A stretch of DNA of 64,000 bases, taken from positions 32,600,001 through 32,664,000 of the forward strand of contig CM072801.1 in the NCBI GenBank assembly GCA_037013495.1. Reading direction: 5' to 3'. Source of the DNA: Hippophae tibetana (taxonomy: Eukaryota; Streptophyta; Magnoliopsida; Rosales; Elaeagnaceae). Of the stretch, positions 34,881-49,506 are shown in pieces (the stretch's first letter is position 1; each line of letters opens with the position of its first letter). The notes beneath the pieces were generated by a model. That model saw nothing but the letters and a program-made list of their open reading frames with translations. It ran no database searches and was not told the DNA's origin. The position numbers were made by a program, and so were the translations under genes.

Positions 34881-37862
34881 TTTGACTCGGTTATCGTAAC
34901 GAAAATTATAATATATCAAATCGAAACTCTTATCGATTGACACAATTATTTCTGGCCTCACTATGGAACCTGAATTATATACCCAATATCCATCATTTAC
35001 ATCACTAACCAAGCGTTTTAGCTTTTTCTCGCAAATTTCCGTTTTATTTACTTTCGATTTTATTCAATAGAGCTCTAAAGGAGATATTTGTTACGACCAA
35101 GGTTTCATTATTTATGAGGACCATAAATCTATATTCTTCGAAAAGGAAATAGGAGAATAGAAAAAGAAAGGAGCAACTGTTGAAATTTTCAATAAAAGAA
35201 AACATTTAATAAATCGAACTTTCAACTTTATACGAGAAAAACTTTTGACTATGGTATCGTAAGGACTATTATAATATATCAAATTTAAGCTCTTATCGAT
35301 TCACACAATTAGTGGTATCCTCAATAAGGAACTTGAATTATGTACCGAAATCCATCATTTACATCACTTACCTAGGGTTTTGGTTTTTCTCCCAAATTTC
35401 CGTTTTACTTAGTTTTAATTTTATTCAATAGAACTCAAAAGGAGATATTTTTGCCGACCATGGGTTCTTTATATATGTGTTCAATAAATCCCTTTTTTTG
35501 AAAAAAAAAATAGGAGAATAGTAAAAGAAAGGAGCAACTGTTGAAATTTTCAAAAAAAAAACAAAACATTTGATAAATTCTACTTTTAACTTTATACGAC
35601 TATAACTTTTGACTCGGGTATCGTAACGAAAATTATAATATATCAAATCGAAGCTCTTATCGATTGACACAATTATTTCAGGCCTCACTATGGAACCTGA
35701 ATTATATACCCAAATTCCATCATTTACATCACTAACCAAGGGTTTTAGCTTTTTCTCGCAAATTTCCGTTTTACTTACTTTCGATTTTATTCAATAGAGC
35801 TCTAAAGGAGATATTTGTTACGACCAAGGTTTCATTATTTATGAGGTCCATAAATCTATATTCTTCGAAAAGGAAATAGGAGAATAGAAAAAGAAAGGAG
35901 CAACTGTTGAAATTTTCAATAAAAGAAAACATTTAATAAATCGAACTTTCAACTTTATACGAGAAAAACTTTTGACTATGGTATCGTAAGGAATATTATA
36001 ATATATCAAATTTAAGCTCTTATCGATTCACACAATTAGTGGTATCCTCAATAAGAACCTTGAATTATGTACCCAAATCCATCATTTACATCACTTACCT
36101 AGGGTTTTAGGTTTTTCTCCCAAATTTCCGTTTTACTTAGTTTTAATTTTATTCAATAGAACTCAAAAGGAGATATTTGTGCCGACCATGGGTTCTTTAT
36201 ATATGTGTTCAATAAATCCCTTTTTTTGAAAAAAAAAATAGGAGAATAGTAAAAGAAAGGAGCAACTGTTGAAATTTTCAAAAAAAAAAACAAAACATTT
36301 GATAAATTCTACTTTTAACTTTAAACGACTATAACTTTTGACTCGGGTATCGTAACGAAAATTATAATATATCAAATCGAAGCTCTTATCGATTGACACA
36401 ATTATTTCAGGCCTCACTATGGAACCTGAATTATATACCCAAATTCCATCATTTACATCACTAACCAAGGGTTTTAGCTTTTTCTCGCAAATTTCCGTTT
36501 TACTTACTTTCGATTTTATTCAATAGAGCTCTAAAGGAGATATTTGTTACGACCAAGGTTTCATTATTTATGAGGTCCATAAATCTATATTCTTCGAAAA
36601 GGAAATAGGAGAATAGAAAAAGAAAGGAGCAACTGTTGAAATTTTCAATAAAAGAAAACATTTAATAAATCGAACTTTCAACTTTATACGAGAAAAACTT
36701 TTGACTATGGTATCGTAAGGACTATTATAATATATCAAATTTAAGCTCTTATCGATTCACACAATTAGTGGTATCCTCAATAAGGAACTTGAATTATGTA
36801 CCCAAATCCATCATTTACATCACTTACCTAGGGTTTTAGGTTTTTCTCCCAAATTTCCGTTTTACTTAGTTTTAATTTTATTCAATAGAACTCAAAAGGA
36901 GATATTTGTGCCGACCATGGGTTCTTTATATATGTGTTCAATAAATCCCTTTTTTTGAAAAAAAAATAGGAGAATAGTAAAAGAAAGGAGCAACTGTTGA
37001 AATTTTCAAAAAAAAAACAAAACATTTGATAAATTCTACTTTTAACTTTATACGACTATAACTTTTGACTCGGGTATTGTAACGAAAATTACAATATATC
37101 AAATCGAAGTTCCTATCGATTGACACAATTATTTCTGGCCTCACTATGGAACCTGAATTATATACCCAAATTCCATCATTTACATCACTAACCAAGGGTT
37201 TTAGCTTTTTCTCGCAAATTTCCGTTTTACTTACTTTCGATTTTATTCAATAGAGCTCTAAAGGAGATATTTGTTACGACCAAGGTTTCATTATTTATGA
37301 GGTCCATAAATCTATATTCTTCGAAAAGGAAATAGGAGAATAGAAAAAGAAAGGAGCAACTGTTGAAATTTTCAATAAAAGAAAACATTTAATAAATCGA
37401 ACTTTCAACTTTATACGAGAAAAACTTTTGACTATGGTATCGTAAGGACTATTATAATATATCAAATTTAAGCTCTTATCGATTCACACAATTAGTGGTA
37501 GCCTCAATAAGGAACTTGAATTATGTACCCAAATCCATCATTTACATCACTTACCTAGGGTTTTAGGTTTTTCTCTCAAATTTCCGTTTTACTTAGTTTT
37601 AATTTTATTCAATAGAACTCTAAAGGAGATATTTGTGCCGGCCATGGGTTCTTTATATATGTGTTCAATAAATCCCTTTTTTTGAAAAAAAAATAGGAGA
37701 ATAGTAAAAGAAAGGAGCAACTGTTGAAATTTTCAAAAAAAAACAAAACATTTGATAAATTCTACTTTTAACTTTATACGACTATAACTTTTGACTCGGG
37801 TATCGTAACGAAAATTACAATATATCAAATCGAAGTTCTTATCGATTGACACAATTATTTCA

Positions 37863-39678
37863 GGCCTCACTATGGAACCTGAATTATATACCCAAATTCC
37901 ATCATTTACATCACTAACCAAGGGTTTTAGCTTTTTCTCGCAAATTTCCGTTTTACTTACTTTCGATTTATTTCAATAGAGCTCTAAAGGAGATATTTGT
38001 TACGACCAAGGTTTCATTATTTATGAGGTCCATAAATCTATATTCTTCGAAAAGGAAATAGGAGAATAGAAAAAGAAAGGAGCAACTTTTGAAATTTTCA
38101 ATAAAACAAAACATTTAAGAAATCGAACTTTCAACTTTATACGAGAAAAACTTTTGATTGTGGTATCGTAAGGACTATTATAATATATCAAATTTATGCT
38201 CTTATCGATGCACACAATTAGTGGTAGCTTCAATAAGGAACTTGCATTATGTACCCAAACCCATCATTTACATCCCTTACCTAGGGTTTTAGGTTTTTCT
38301 CCCAAATTTCCGTTTTACATAGTTTTAATTTTATTCAATAGAACTGTAAAGGAGATATATGTGCCGACCAGAGGTTCTTTATATATGTGTTCAATAAATC
38401 CCTTTTTTTGAAAAAACAATAGGAGAATAGTAAAAGAATGGAGCAACTGTTGAAATTTTCAAAAAAAACAAAACATTTGATAAATTCTACTTTTAACTTT
38501 ATACCACTATAACTTTTGACTCGGGTATCGTAACGAAAATTATAATATATCAAATCGAAACTCTTATCGATTGACACAATTATTTCTGGCCTCACTATGG
38601 AACCTGAATTATATACCCAATATCCATCATTTACATCACTAACCAAGCGTTTTAGCTTTTTCTCGCAAATTTCCGTTTTATTTACTTTCGATTTTATTCA
38701 ATAGAGCTCTAAAGGAGATATTTGTTACGACCAAGGTTTCATTATTTATGAGGTCCATAAACCTATATTCTTCGAAAAGGAAATAGGAGAATAGAAAAAG
38801 AAAGGAGCAACTGTTGAAATTTTCAATAAAACAAAACATTTAATAAATCGAACTTTCAACTTTATACGACAAAAACTTTTGACTATGGTATCGTAAGGAC
38901 TATTATAATATATCAAATTTAAGCTCTTATGGATTCACACAATTAGTGGTATCCTCAATAAGGAACTTGAATTATGTACCCAAATCCATCATTTACATCA
39001 CTTACCTAGGGTTTTAGGTTTTTCTGAAAAATTTCCGTTTTACTTAGTTTTGATTTTATTCAATAGAACTCTAAAGGAGATATTTGTGCCAACCATGAGT
39101 TGTTTATATATGTGTTCAATAAATCTCTATTTTTCGAAAAAAAAAATAGGAGAATAGTAAAAGAAAGGAGCAACTGTTGAAATTTTCAAAACAAAAAAAC
39201 AAAACATTTGATAAATTCTACTTTTAACTTTATACGACTATAACTTTTGACTCGGGTATCGTAACGAAAATTAAAATATATCAAATCGAAGTTCTTATCG
39301 ATTGACACAATTATTTCAGGCCTCACTATGGAACCTGAATTATATACCCAAATTCCATCATTTACATCACTAACCAAGGGTTTTAGCTTTTTCTCGCAAA
39401 TTTCCGTTTTACTTACTTTCGATTTTATTCAATAGAGCTCTAAAGGAGATATTTGTTACGACCAAGGTTTCATTATTTATGAGGTCCATAAATCTATATT
39501 CTTCGAAAAGGAAATAGGAGAATAGAAAAAGAAAGGAGCAACTGTTGAAATTTTCAATAAAAGAAAACATTTAATAAATCGAACTTTCAACTTTATACGA
39601 GAAAAACTTTTGACTATGGTATCGTAAGGACTATTATAATATATCAAATTTAAGCTCTTATCGATTCACACAATTAGT
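37863..39678 (+). repeat. Kappa-theta segment, copy shared with 42960-44772
   Basis: B, kappa A (38223), B (38588, CCCAATATCC, CCAAGCGTTTTAG, TTTTATTTAC and CCATAAACC), theta A (38948), B. The same order and marks occur 5097 bp downstream. The theta A here reads CCATGAG in place of CCATGGG, which removes the CCATGG site, and its A tract is broken as AAAACAAAAAAACAAAAC. Confidence 0.82.
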
Positions 39679-42600
39679 GGTATCCTCAATAAGGAACTTG
39701 AATTATGTACCCAAATCCATCATTTACATCACTTACCTAGGGTTTTAGGTTTTTCTCCCAAATTTCCGTTTTACTTAGTTTTAATTTTATTCAATAGAAC
39801 TCAAAAGGAGATATTTGTGCCGACCATGGGTTCTTTATATATGTGTTCAATAAATCCCTTTTTTTGAAAAAAATAGGAGAATAGTAAAAGAAAGGAGCAA
39901 CTGTTGAAATTTTCAAAAAAAAAAAACAAAACATTTGATAAATTCTACTTTTAACTTTATACGACTATAACTTTTGACTCGGGTATCGTAACGAAAATTA
40001 CAATATATCAAATCGAAGTTCTTATCGATTGACACAATTATTTCAGGCCTCACTATGGAACCTGAATTATATACCCAAATTCCATCATTTACATCACTAA
40101 CCAAGGGTTTTAGCTTTTTCTCGCAAATTTCCGTTTTACTTACTTTCGATTTTATTCAATAGAGCTCTAAAGGAGATATTTGTTACGACCAAGGTTTCAT
40201 TATTTATGAGGTCCATAAATCTATATTCTTCGAAAAGGAAATAGGAGAATAGAAAAAGAAAGTAGCAACTGTTGAAATTTTCAATAAAAGAAAACATTTA
40301 ATAAATCGAACTTTCAACTTTATACGAGAAAAACTTTTGACTATGCTATCGTAAGGACTATTATAATATATCAAATTTAAGCTCTTATCGATTCACACAA
40401 TTAGTGGTATCCTCAATAAGGAACTTGAATTATGTACCCAAATCCATCATTTACATCACTTACCTAGGGTTTTAGGTTTTTCTCCCAAATTTCCGTTTTA
40501 CTTAGTTTTAATTTTATTCAATAGAACTCAATAGGAGATATTTGTGCCGACCATGGGTTCTTTATATATGTGTTCAATAAATCCCTTTTTTTGAAAAAAA
40601 AATAGGAGAATAGTAAAAGAAAGGAGCAACTGTTGAAATTTTCAAAAAAAAAACAAAACATTTGATAAATTCTACTTTTAACTTTATACGACTATAACTT
40701 TTGACTCGGGTATCGTAACGAAAATTACAATATATCAAATCGAAGTTCCTATCGATTGACACAATTATTTCAGGCCTCACTATGGAACCTGAATTATATA
40801 CCCAAATTCCATCATTTACATCACTAACCAAGGGTTTTAGCTTTTTCTCGCAAATTTCCGTTTTACTTACTTTCGATTTTATTCAATAGAGCTCTAAAGG
40901 AGATATTTGTTACGACCAAGGTTTCATTATTTATGAGGTCCATAAATCTATATTCTTCGAAAAGGAAATAGGAGAATAGAAAAAGAAAGGAGCAACTGTT
41001 GAAATTTTCAATAAAAGAAAACATTTAATAAATCGAACTTTCAACTTTATACGAGAAAAACGTTTGACTATGGTATCGTAAGGACTATTATAATATATCA
41101 AATTTAAGCTCTTATCGATTCACACAATTAGTGGTAGCCTCAATAAGGAACTTGAATTATGTACCCAAATCCATCATTTACATCACTTACCTAGGGTTTT
41201 AGGTTTTTCTCCCAAATTTCCGTTTTACTTAGTTTTAATTTTATTCAATAGAACTCTAAAGGAGATATTTGTGCCGGCCATGGGTTCTTTATATATGTGT
41301 TCAATAAATCCCTTTTTTTGAAAAAAAAATAGGAGAATAGTAAAAGAAAGGAGTAACTGTTGAAATTTTCAAAAAAAAAAACAAAACATTTGATAAATTC
41401 TACTTTTAACTTTATACGACTATAACTTTTGACTCGGGTATCGTAACGAAAATTACAATATATCAAATCGAAGTTCTTATCGATTGACACAATTATTTCA
41501 GGCCTCACTATGGAACCTGAATTATATACCCAAATTCCATCATTTACATCACTAACCAAGGGTTTTAGCTTTTTCTCGCAAATTTCCGTTTTACTTACTT
41601 TCGATTTTATTCAATAGAGCTCTAAAGGAGATATTTGTTACGACCAAGGTTTCATTATTTATGAGGTCCATAAACCTATATTCTTCGAAAAGGAAATAGG
41701 AGAATAGAAAAAGAAAGGAGCAACTGTTGAAATTTTCAATAAAACAAAACATTTAATAAATCGAACTTTCAACTTTATACGACAAAAACTTTTGACTATG
41801 GTATCGTAAGGACTATTATAATATATCAAATTTAGCTCTTATGGATTCACACAATTAGTGGTATCCTCAATAAGGAACTTGAATTATGTACCCAAATCCA
41901 TCATTTACATCACTTACCTAGGGTTTTAGGTTTTTCTGAAAAATTTCCGTTTTACTTAGTTTTGATTTTATTCAATAGAACTCTAAAGGAGATATTTGTG
42001 CCAACCATGGGTTGTTTATATATGTGTTCAATAAATCTCTATTTTTCGAAAAAAAAAATAGGGGAATAGTAAAAGAAAGGAGCAACTGTTGAAATTTTCA
42101 AAAAAAAAAAAACAAAACATTTGATAAATTCTACTTTTAACTTTATACGACTATAACTTTTGACTCGGGTATCGTAACGAAAATTACAATATATCAAATC
42201 GAAGTTCTTATCGATTGACACAATTATTTCAGGCCTCACTATGGAACCTGAATTATATACCCAAATTCCATCATTTACATCACTAACCAAGGGTTTTAGC
42301 TTTTTCTCGCAAATTTCCGTTTTACTTACTTTCGATTTTATTCAATAGAGCTCTAAAGGAGATATTTGTTACGACCAAGGTTTCATTATTTATGAGGTCC
42401 ATAAATCTATATTCTTCGAAACGGAAATAGGAGAATAGAAAAAGAAAGGAGCAACTGTTGAAATTTTCAATAAAACAAAACATTTAATAAATCGAACTTT
42501 CAACTTTATACGAGAAAAACTTTTGACTATGGTATCGTAAGGACTATTATAATATATCAAATTTAAGCTCTTATCGATTCACACAATTAGTGGTAGCCAC

Positions 42601-42959
42601 AATAAGGAACTTGAATTATGTACCCAAATCCATCATTTACATCACTTACCTAGGGTTTTAGGTTTTTCTCCCAAATTTCCGTTTTACTTAGTTTTAATTT
42701 TATTCAATAGAACTCTAAAGGAGATATTTGTGCCGACCATGGGTTCTTTATATATGTGTTCAATAAATCCCTTTTTTTGAAAAAAAAATAGGAGAATAGT
42801 AAAAGAAAGGAGCAACTGTTGAAATTTTCAAAAAAAAAAACAAAACATTTGATAAATTCTACTTTTAACTTTATACGACTATAACTTTTGACTCGGGTAT
42901 CGTAACGAAAATTACAATATATCAAATCGAAGTTCTTATCGATTGACACAATTATTTCA

Positions 42960-44772
42960 GGCCTCACTATGGAACCTGAATTATATACCCAAATTCCATC
43001 ATTTACATCACTAACCAAGGGTTTTAGCTTTTTCTCGCAAATTTCCGTTTTACTTACTTTCGATTTATTTCAATAGAGCTCTAAAGGAGATATTTGTTAC
43101 GACCAAGGTTTCATTATTTATGAGGTCCATAAATCTATATTCTTCGAAAAGGAAATAGGAGAATAGAAAAAGAAAGGAGCAACTTTTGAAATTTTCAATA
43201 AAACAAAACATTTAAGAAATCGAACTTTCAACTTTATACGAGAAAAACTTTTGATTGTGGTATCGTAAGGACTATTATAATATATCTAATTTACGCTCTT
43301 ATCGATGCACACAATTAGTGGTAGCTTCAATAAGGAACTTGCATTATGTACCCAAACCCATCATTTACATCACTTACCTAGGGTTTTAGGTTTTTCTCCC
43401 AAATTTCCGTTTTACATAGTTTTAATTTTATTCAATAGAACTGTAAAGGAGATATATGTGCCGACCAGAGGTTCTTTATATATGTGTTCAATAAATCCCT
43501 TTTTTTGAAAAAACAATAGGAGAATAGTAAAAGAATGGAGCAACTGTTGAAATTTTCAAAAAAAACAAAACATTTGATAAATTCTACTTTTAACTTTATA
43601 CCACTATAACTTTTGACTCGGGTATCGTAACGAAAATTATAATATATCAAATCGAAACTCTTATCGATTGACACAATTATTTCTGGCCTCACTATGGAAC
43701 CTGAATTATATACCCAATATCCATCATTTACATCACTAACCAAGCGTTTTAGCTTTTTCTCGCAAATTTCCGTTTTATTTACTTTCGATTTTATTCAATA
43801 GAGCTCTAAAGGAGATATTTGTTACGACCAAGGTTTCATTATTTATGAGGTCCATAAACCTATATTCTTCGAAAAGGAAATAGGAGAATAGAAAAAGAAA
43901 GGAGCAACTGTTGAAATTTTCAATAAAACAAAACATTTAATAAATCGAACTTTCAACTTTATACGACAAAAACTTTTGACTATGGTATCGTAAGGACTAT
44001 TATAATATATCAAATTTAAGCTCTTATGGATTCACACAATTAGTGGTATCCTCAATAAGGAACTTGAATTATGTACCCAAATCCATCATTTACATCACTT
44101 ACCTAGGGTTTTAGGTTTTTCTGAAAAATTTCCGTTTTACTTAGTTTTGATTTTATTCAATAGAACTCTAAAGAAGATATTTGTGCCAACCATGGGTTGT
44201 TTATATATGTGTTCAATAAATCTCTATTTTTCGAAAAAAAAATAGGAGAATAGTAAAAGAAAGGAGCAACTGTTGAAATTTTCAAAAAAAAAACAAAACA
44301 TTTGATAAATTCTACTTTTAACTTTATACGACTATAACTTTTGACTCGGGTATCGTAACGAAAATTACAATATATCAAATCGAAGTTCTTATCGATTGAC
44401 ACAATTATTTCAGGCCTCACTATGGAACCTGAATTATATACCCAAATTCCATCATTTACATCACTAACCAAGGGTTTTTGCTTTTTCTCGCAAATTTCCG
44501 TTTTACTTACTTTCGATTTTATTCAATAGAGCTCTAAAGGAGATATTTGTTACGACCAAGGTTTCATTATTTATGAGGTCCATAAATCTATATTCTTCAT
44601 AAAGGAAATAGGAGAATAGAAAAAGAAAGGAGCAACTGTTGAAATTTTCAATAAAAGAAAACATTTAATAAATCGAACTTTCAACTTTATACGAGAAAAA
44701 CTTTTGACTATGGTATCGTAAGGACTATTATAATATATCAAATTTAAGCTCTTATCGATTCACACAATTAGT
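42960..44772 (+). repeat. Kappa-theta segment, second copy
   Basis: Matches 37863-39678: kappa A at 43320, B at 43685 with CCCAATATCC and CCAAGCG, theta A at 44045, B at 44413. Differences include CATCACTTACC in kappa (CATCCCTTACC in the other copy), AAAGAAGATATTT in theta and CATAAAGGAAATAGG in the last B. Confidence 0.82.
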
Positions 44773-45499
44773 GGTATCCTCAATAAGGAACTTGAATTAT
44801 GTACCCAAATCCATCATTTACATCACTTACCTAGGGTTTTAGGTTTTTCTCCCAAATTTCCGATTTACTTAGTTTTAATTTTATTCAATAGAACTCAAAA
44901 GGAGATATTTGTGCCGACCATGGGTTCTTTATATATGTGTTCAATAAATCCCTTTTTTTGAAAAAAAATAGGAGAATAGTAAAATAAAGGAGCAACTGTT
45001 GAAATTTTCAAAAAAAAAAACAAAACATTTGATAAATTCTACTTTTAACTTTATACGACTATAACTTTTGACTCGGGTATCGTAACGAAAATTATAATAT
45101 ATCAAATCGAAGCTCGTATCGATTGACACAATTATTTCAGGCCTCACTATGGAACCTGAATTATATACCCAAATTCCATCATTTACATCACTAACCAAGG
45201 GTTTTAGCTTTTTCTCGCAAATTTCCGTTTTACTTACTTTCGATTTTATTCAATAGAGCTCTAAAGGACATATTTGTTACGACCAAGGTTTCATTATTTA
45301 TGAGGTCCATAAATCTATTTTCTTCGAAAAGGAAATAGGAGAATAGAAAAAGAAAGGAGAAACTTTTGAAATTTTCAATAAAACAAAACATTTAAGAAAT
45401 CGAACTTTCAACTTTATACGAGAAAGACTTTTGATTGTGGTATCGTAAGGACTATTATAATATATCAAATTTACGCTCTTATCGATGCACACAATTAGT

Positions 45500-45869
45500 G
45501 GTAGCTTCAATAAGGAACTTGCATTATGTACCCAAACCCATCATTTACATCACTTACCTAGGGTTTTAGGTTTTTCTGAAAAATTTCCGTTTTACTTAGT
45601 TTTGATTTTATTCAATAGAACTCTAAAGGAGATATTTGTGCCAACCATGGGTTGTTTATATATGTGTTCAATAAATCTCTATTTTTCGAAAAAAAAAATA
45701 GGAGAATAGTAAAAGAAAGGAGCAACTGTTGAAATTTTCAAAAAAAAAAACAAAACATTTGATAAATTCTACTTTTAACTTTATACGACTATAACTTTTG
45801 ACTCGGGTATCGTAACGAAAATTACAATATATCAAATCGAAGTTCTTATCGATTGACACAATTATTTCA
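45500..45869 (+). repeat. Kappa/theta recombinant A monomer
   Basis: Opens as kappa (GGTAGCTTCAATAAGG, GCATTATG, CAAACCCATC) and continues as theta (TTCTGAAAAATTTCC, TTTTGATTTTATTC, GGGTTGTTTAT, CTCTATTTTTCG). The switch lies between about 45541 and 45577. This is an exchange between two A variants in register, so monomer number and phase are unchanged. The next A monomer (46230) is a complete kappa unit for comparison. Confidence 0.88.
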
Positions 45870-46954
45870 GGCCTCACTATGGAACCTGAATTATATACCC
45901 AAATTCCATCATTTACATCACTAACCAAGGGTTTTTGCTTTTTCTCGCAAATTTCCGTTTTACTTACTTTCGATTTATTTCAATAGAGCTCTAAAGGAGA
46001 TATTTGTTACGACCAAGGTTTCATTATTTATGAGGTCCATAAATCTATATTCTTCGAAAAGGAAATAGGAGAATAGAAAAAGAAAGGAGCAACTTTTGAA
46101 ATTTTCAATAAAACAAAACATTTAAGAAATCGAACTTTCAACTTTATACGAGAAAAACTTTTGATTGTGGTATCGTAAGGACTATTATAATATATCAAAT
46201 TTACGCTCTTATCGATGCACACAATTAGTGGTAGCTTCAATAAGGAACTTGCATTATGTACCCAAACCCATCATTTACATCACTTACCTAGGGTTTTAGG
46301 TTTTTCTCCCAAATTTCCGTTTTACATAGTTTTAATTTTATTCAATAGAACTGTAAAGGAGATATATGTGCCGACCCGAGGTTCTTTATATATGTGTTCA
46401 ATAAATCCCTTTTTTTGAAAAAACAATAGGAGAATAGTAAAAGAATGGAGCAACTGTTGAAATTTTCAAAAAAAACAAAACATTTGATAAATTCTACTTT
46501 TAACTTTATACCACTATAACTTTTGACTCGGGTATCGTAACGAAAATTATAATATATCAAATCGAAAATCTTATCGATTGACACAATTATTTCTGGCCTC
46601 ACTATGGAACCTGAATTATATACCCAATATCCATCATTTACATCACTAACCAAGCGTTTTAGCTTTTTCTCGCAAATTTCCGTTTTATTTACTTTCGATT
46701 TTATTCAATAGAGCTCTAAAGGAGATATTTGTTACGACAAAGGTTTCATTATTTATGAGGTTCATAAATCTATATTCTTCGAAAAGGAAATAGGAGAATA
46801 GAAAAAGAAAGGAGCAACTGTTGAAATTTTCAATAAAACAAAACATTTAATAAATCGAACTTTCAACTTTATACGAGAAAAACTTTTGACTATGGTATCG
46901 TAAGGACTATTATAATATATCAAATTTAAGCTCTTATGGATTCACACAATTAGT

Positions 46955-47323
46955 GGTATCCTCAATAAGGAACTTGAATTATGTACCCAAACCCATCATT
47001 TACATCACTTACCTAAGGTTTTAGGTTTTTCTCCCAAATTTCCGTTTTACATAGTTTTCATTTTATTCAATAGAACTCTAAAGGTGATATTTGTGCCAAC
47101 CATGGGTTGTTTATATATGTGTTCAATAAATCTCTATTTTTCGAAAAAAAAATAGGAGAATAGTAAAAGAAAGGAGGAACTGTTGAAATTTTCAAAAAAA
47201 AAAACAAAACATTTGATAAATTCTACTTTTAACTTTATACGACTATAACTTTTGACTCGGGTATCGTAACGAAAATTATAATATATCAAATCGAAGCTCT
47301 TATCGATTGACACAATTATTTCA
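46955..47323 (+). repeat. Mosaic A monomer at the zone 2/zone 3 border
   Basis: Opens with ordinary GGTATCCTC and GAATTATG. It then has kappa-like CAAACCCATC and TTTTACATAGTTTT, then theta-like GTGCCAACC, GGGTTGTTTAT and CTCTATTTTTCG. It has lost the telo-box core (CCTAAGG) and reads AAAGGTGATATTT. The A monomer at 47684 also has AAAGGTGATATTT, so this marks the transition to zone 3. Confidence 0.75.
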
Positions 47324-48780
47324 GGCCTCACTATGGAACCTGAATTATATACCCAAATTTCATCATTTACATCACTAACCAAAGGTTTTAGCTTTTTCTC
47401 GCAAATTTCCGTTTTACTTACTTTCGATTTTAATCAATAGAGCTCTAAAGGAGATATTTGTTACGACCAAGGTTTCATTATTTATGAGGTCCATAAATCT
47501 ATATTCTTCGAAAAGGAAATAGGAGAATAGAAAAAGAAAGGAGCAACTTTTGAAATTTTCAATCAAACAAAACATTTAAGAAATCGAACTTTCAACTTTA
47601 TACGACCAAAACTTTTGACTATGGTATCGTAAGGACTATTATAATATATCAAATTTAAGCTCTTATCGATTCACACAATTAGTGGTAGCCTCAATAAGGA
47701 ACTTGAATTATGTAACCAAATCCATCATTTACATCACTTACCTAGGGTTTTAGGTTTTTCTCCCAAATTTCCGTTTTACTTAGTTTTAATTTTATTCAAT
47801 AGAACTCTAAAGGTGATATTTGTGCCGACCATGGGTTCTTTATATATGTGTTCAATAAATCCCTTTTTTTGAAAAAAAAAATAGGAGAATAGTAAAAGAA
47901 AGGAGCAACTGTTGAAATTTTCAAAAAAAAAAAACAAAACATTTGATAAATTCTACTTTTAACTTTATACGACTATAACTTTTGACTCGGGTATCGTAAC
48001 GAAAATTATAATATATCAAATCGAAGCTCTTATCGATTGTCACAATTATTTTAGGCCTCACTATGGAACCTGAATTATATACCCAAATTCCATCATTTAC
48101 ATCACTAACCAAGGGTTTTAGCTTTTTCTTGCAAATTTCCGTTTTACTTACTTTCGATTTTATTCAATAGATCTCTAAAGGAGATATTTGTTACGACCAA
48201 GGTTTCATTATTTATGAGGTCCATAAATCTATATTCTTCGAAAAGGAAATAGGAGAATAGAAAAAAAAGGAGCAACTGTTGAAATTTTCAATAAAACAAA
48301 ACATTTAATAAATCGAACTTTCAACTTTATACGAGAAAAACTTTTGACTATGGTATCGTAAGGACTATTATAATATATCAAATTTAAGCTCTTATCGATT
48401 CACACAATTAGTGGTAGCCTCAATAAGGAACTTGAATTATGTAACCAAATCCATCATTTACATCACTTAGCTAGGGTTTTAGGTTTCTCTCCCAAATTTC
48501 CGTTTTACTTAGTTTTAATTTTATTCAATATAACTCTAAAGGAGATATTTGTGCCGACCATGGGTTCTTTATATATGTGTTCAATAAATCCCTTTTTTTG
48601 AAAAAAAAAATAGGAGAATAGTAAAAGAAAGGAGCAACTGTTGAAATTTTCAAAAAAAAAACAAAACATTTGATAAATTCTACTTTTAACTTTATACGAC
48701 TATAACTTTTGACTCGGGTATCGTAACGAAAATTATGATATATCAAATCGAAGCTCTTATCGATTGTCACAATTATTTTA

Positions 48781-49506
48781 GGCCTCACTATGGAACCTGA
48801 ATTATATACCCAAATTCCATCATTTACATCACTAACCAAGGGTTTTAGCTTTTTCTTGCAAATTTCCGTTTTACTTACTTTCGATTTTATTCAATAGAGC
48901 TCTAAAGGAGATATTTGTTACGACCAAGGTTTCATTATTTATGAGGTCCATAAATCTATATTCTTCGAAAAGGAAATAGGAGAATAGGAAAAGAAAGGAG
49001 CAACTGTTGAAATTTTCAATAAAACAAAACATTTAATAAATCGAACTTTCAACTTTATACGAGAAAAACTTTTGACTATGGTATCGTAAGGACTATTATA
49101 ATATATCAAATTTAAGCTCTTATCGATTCACACAATTAGTTGTATCCTCAATAAGGAACTTGAATTATGTACCCAAATCCATCATTTACATCACTTACCT
49201 AGGGTTTTAGGTTTTTCTCCCAAATTTCCGTTTTACTTAGTTTTAATTTTATTCAATAGAACTCTAAAGGAGATATTTGTGCCGACCATGGGTTCTTTAT
49301 ATATGTGTTCAATAAATCCCTTTTTTTGAAAAAAAAATAGGAGAATAGTAAAAGAAAGGAGCAACTGTTCAAATTTTCAAAAAAAAACAAAACATTTGAT
49401 AAATTCTACTTTTAACTTTATACGACTATAACTTTTGACTCGGGTGTCGTAACGAAAATTATGATATATCAAATCGAAGCTCTTATCGATTGTCACAATT
49501 ATTTTA
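48781..49506 (+). repeat. Tandem dimer duplication, copy 1 (B then A)
   Basis: B monomer with TTTCTTGC and AATAGGAAAAGAAAGG followed by an A monomer opening TGTATCCTC (GTTGTATCC across the junction). The next 727 bp repeat both marks. Copy 2 differs at ATATATTAAA against ATATATCAAA and in its poly(A) lengths. Confidence 0.82.

Larger units (their letters stand above)
28044..47683 (+). repeat. Zone 2: kappa/theta variants and 2.9 kb higher-order repeat
   Basis: Twenty-seven A+B dimers. A monomers start at 28044, 28772, 29497, 30224, 30954, 31680, 32405, 33132, 33863, 34589, 35314, 36041, 36770, 37497, 38223, 38948, 39679, 40406, 41133, 41860, 42592, 43320, 44045, 44773, 45500, 46230 and 46955. 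Two diagnostic A variants appear. Kappa opens GGTAGCTTCAATAAGG with GCATTATG and reads GACCAGAGG where others have the CCATGG site. Theta has TTCTGAAAAATTTCC, GGGTTGTTTAT and CTCTATTTTTCG. Many A monomers here carry ATTACAATATATC and GAAGTTCTTATCG instead of the ATTATAATATATC and GAAGCTC of zone 1. Between about 34.9 and 37.1 kb, units of zone 1 type (zeta, then ordinary dimers) interrupt the kappa/theta series, so the zones are intermixed rather than sharply separate. Confidence 0.88.
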
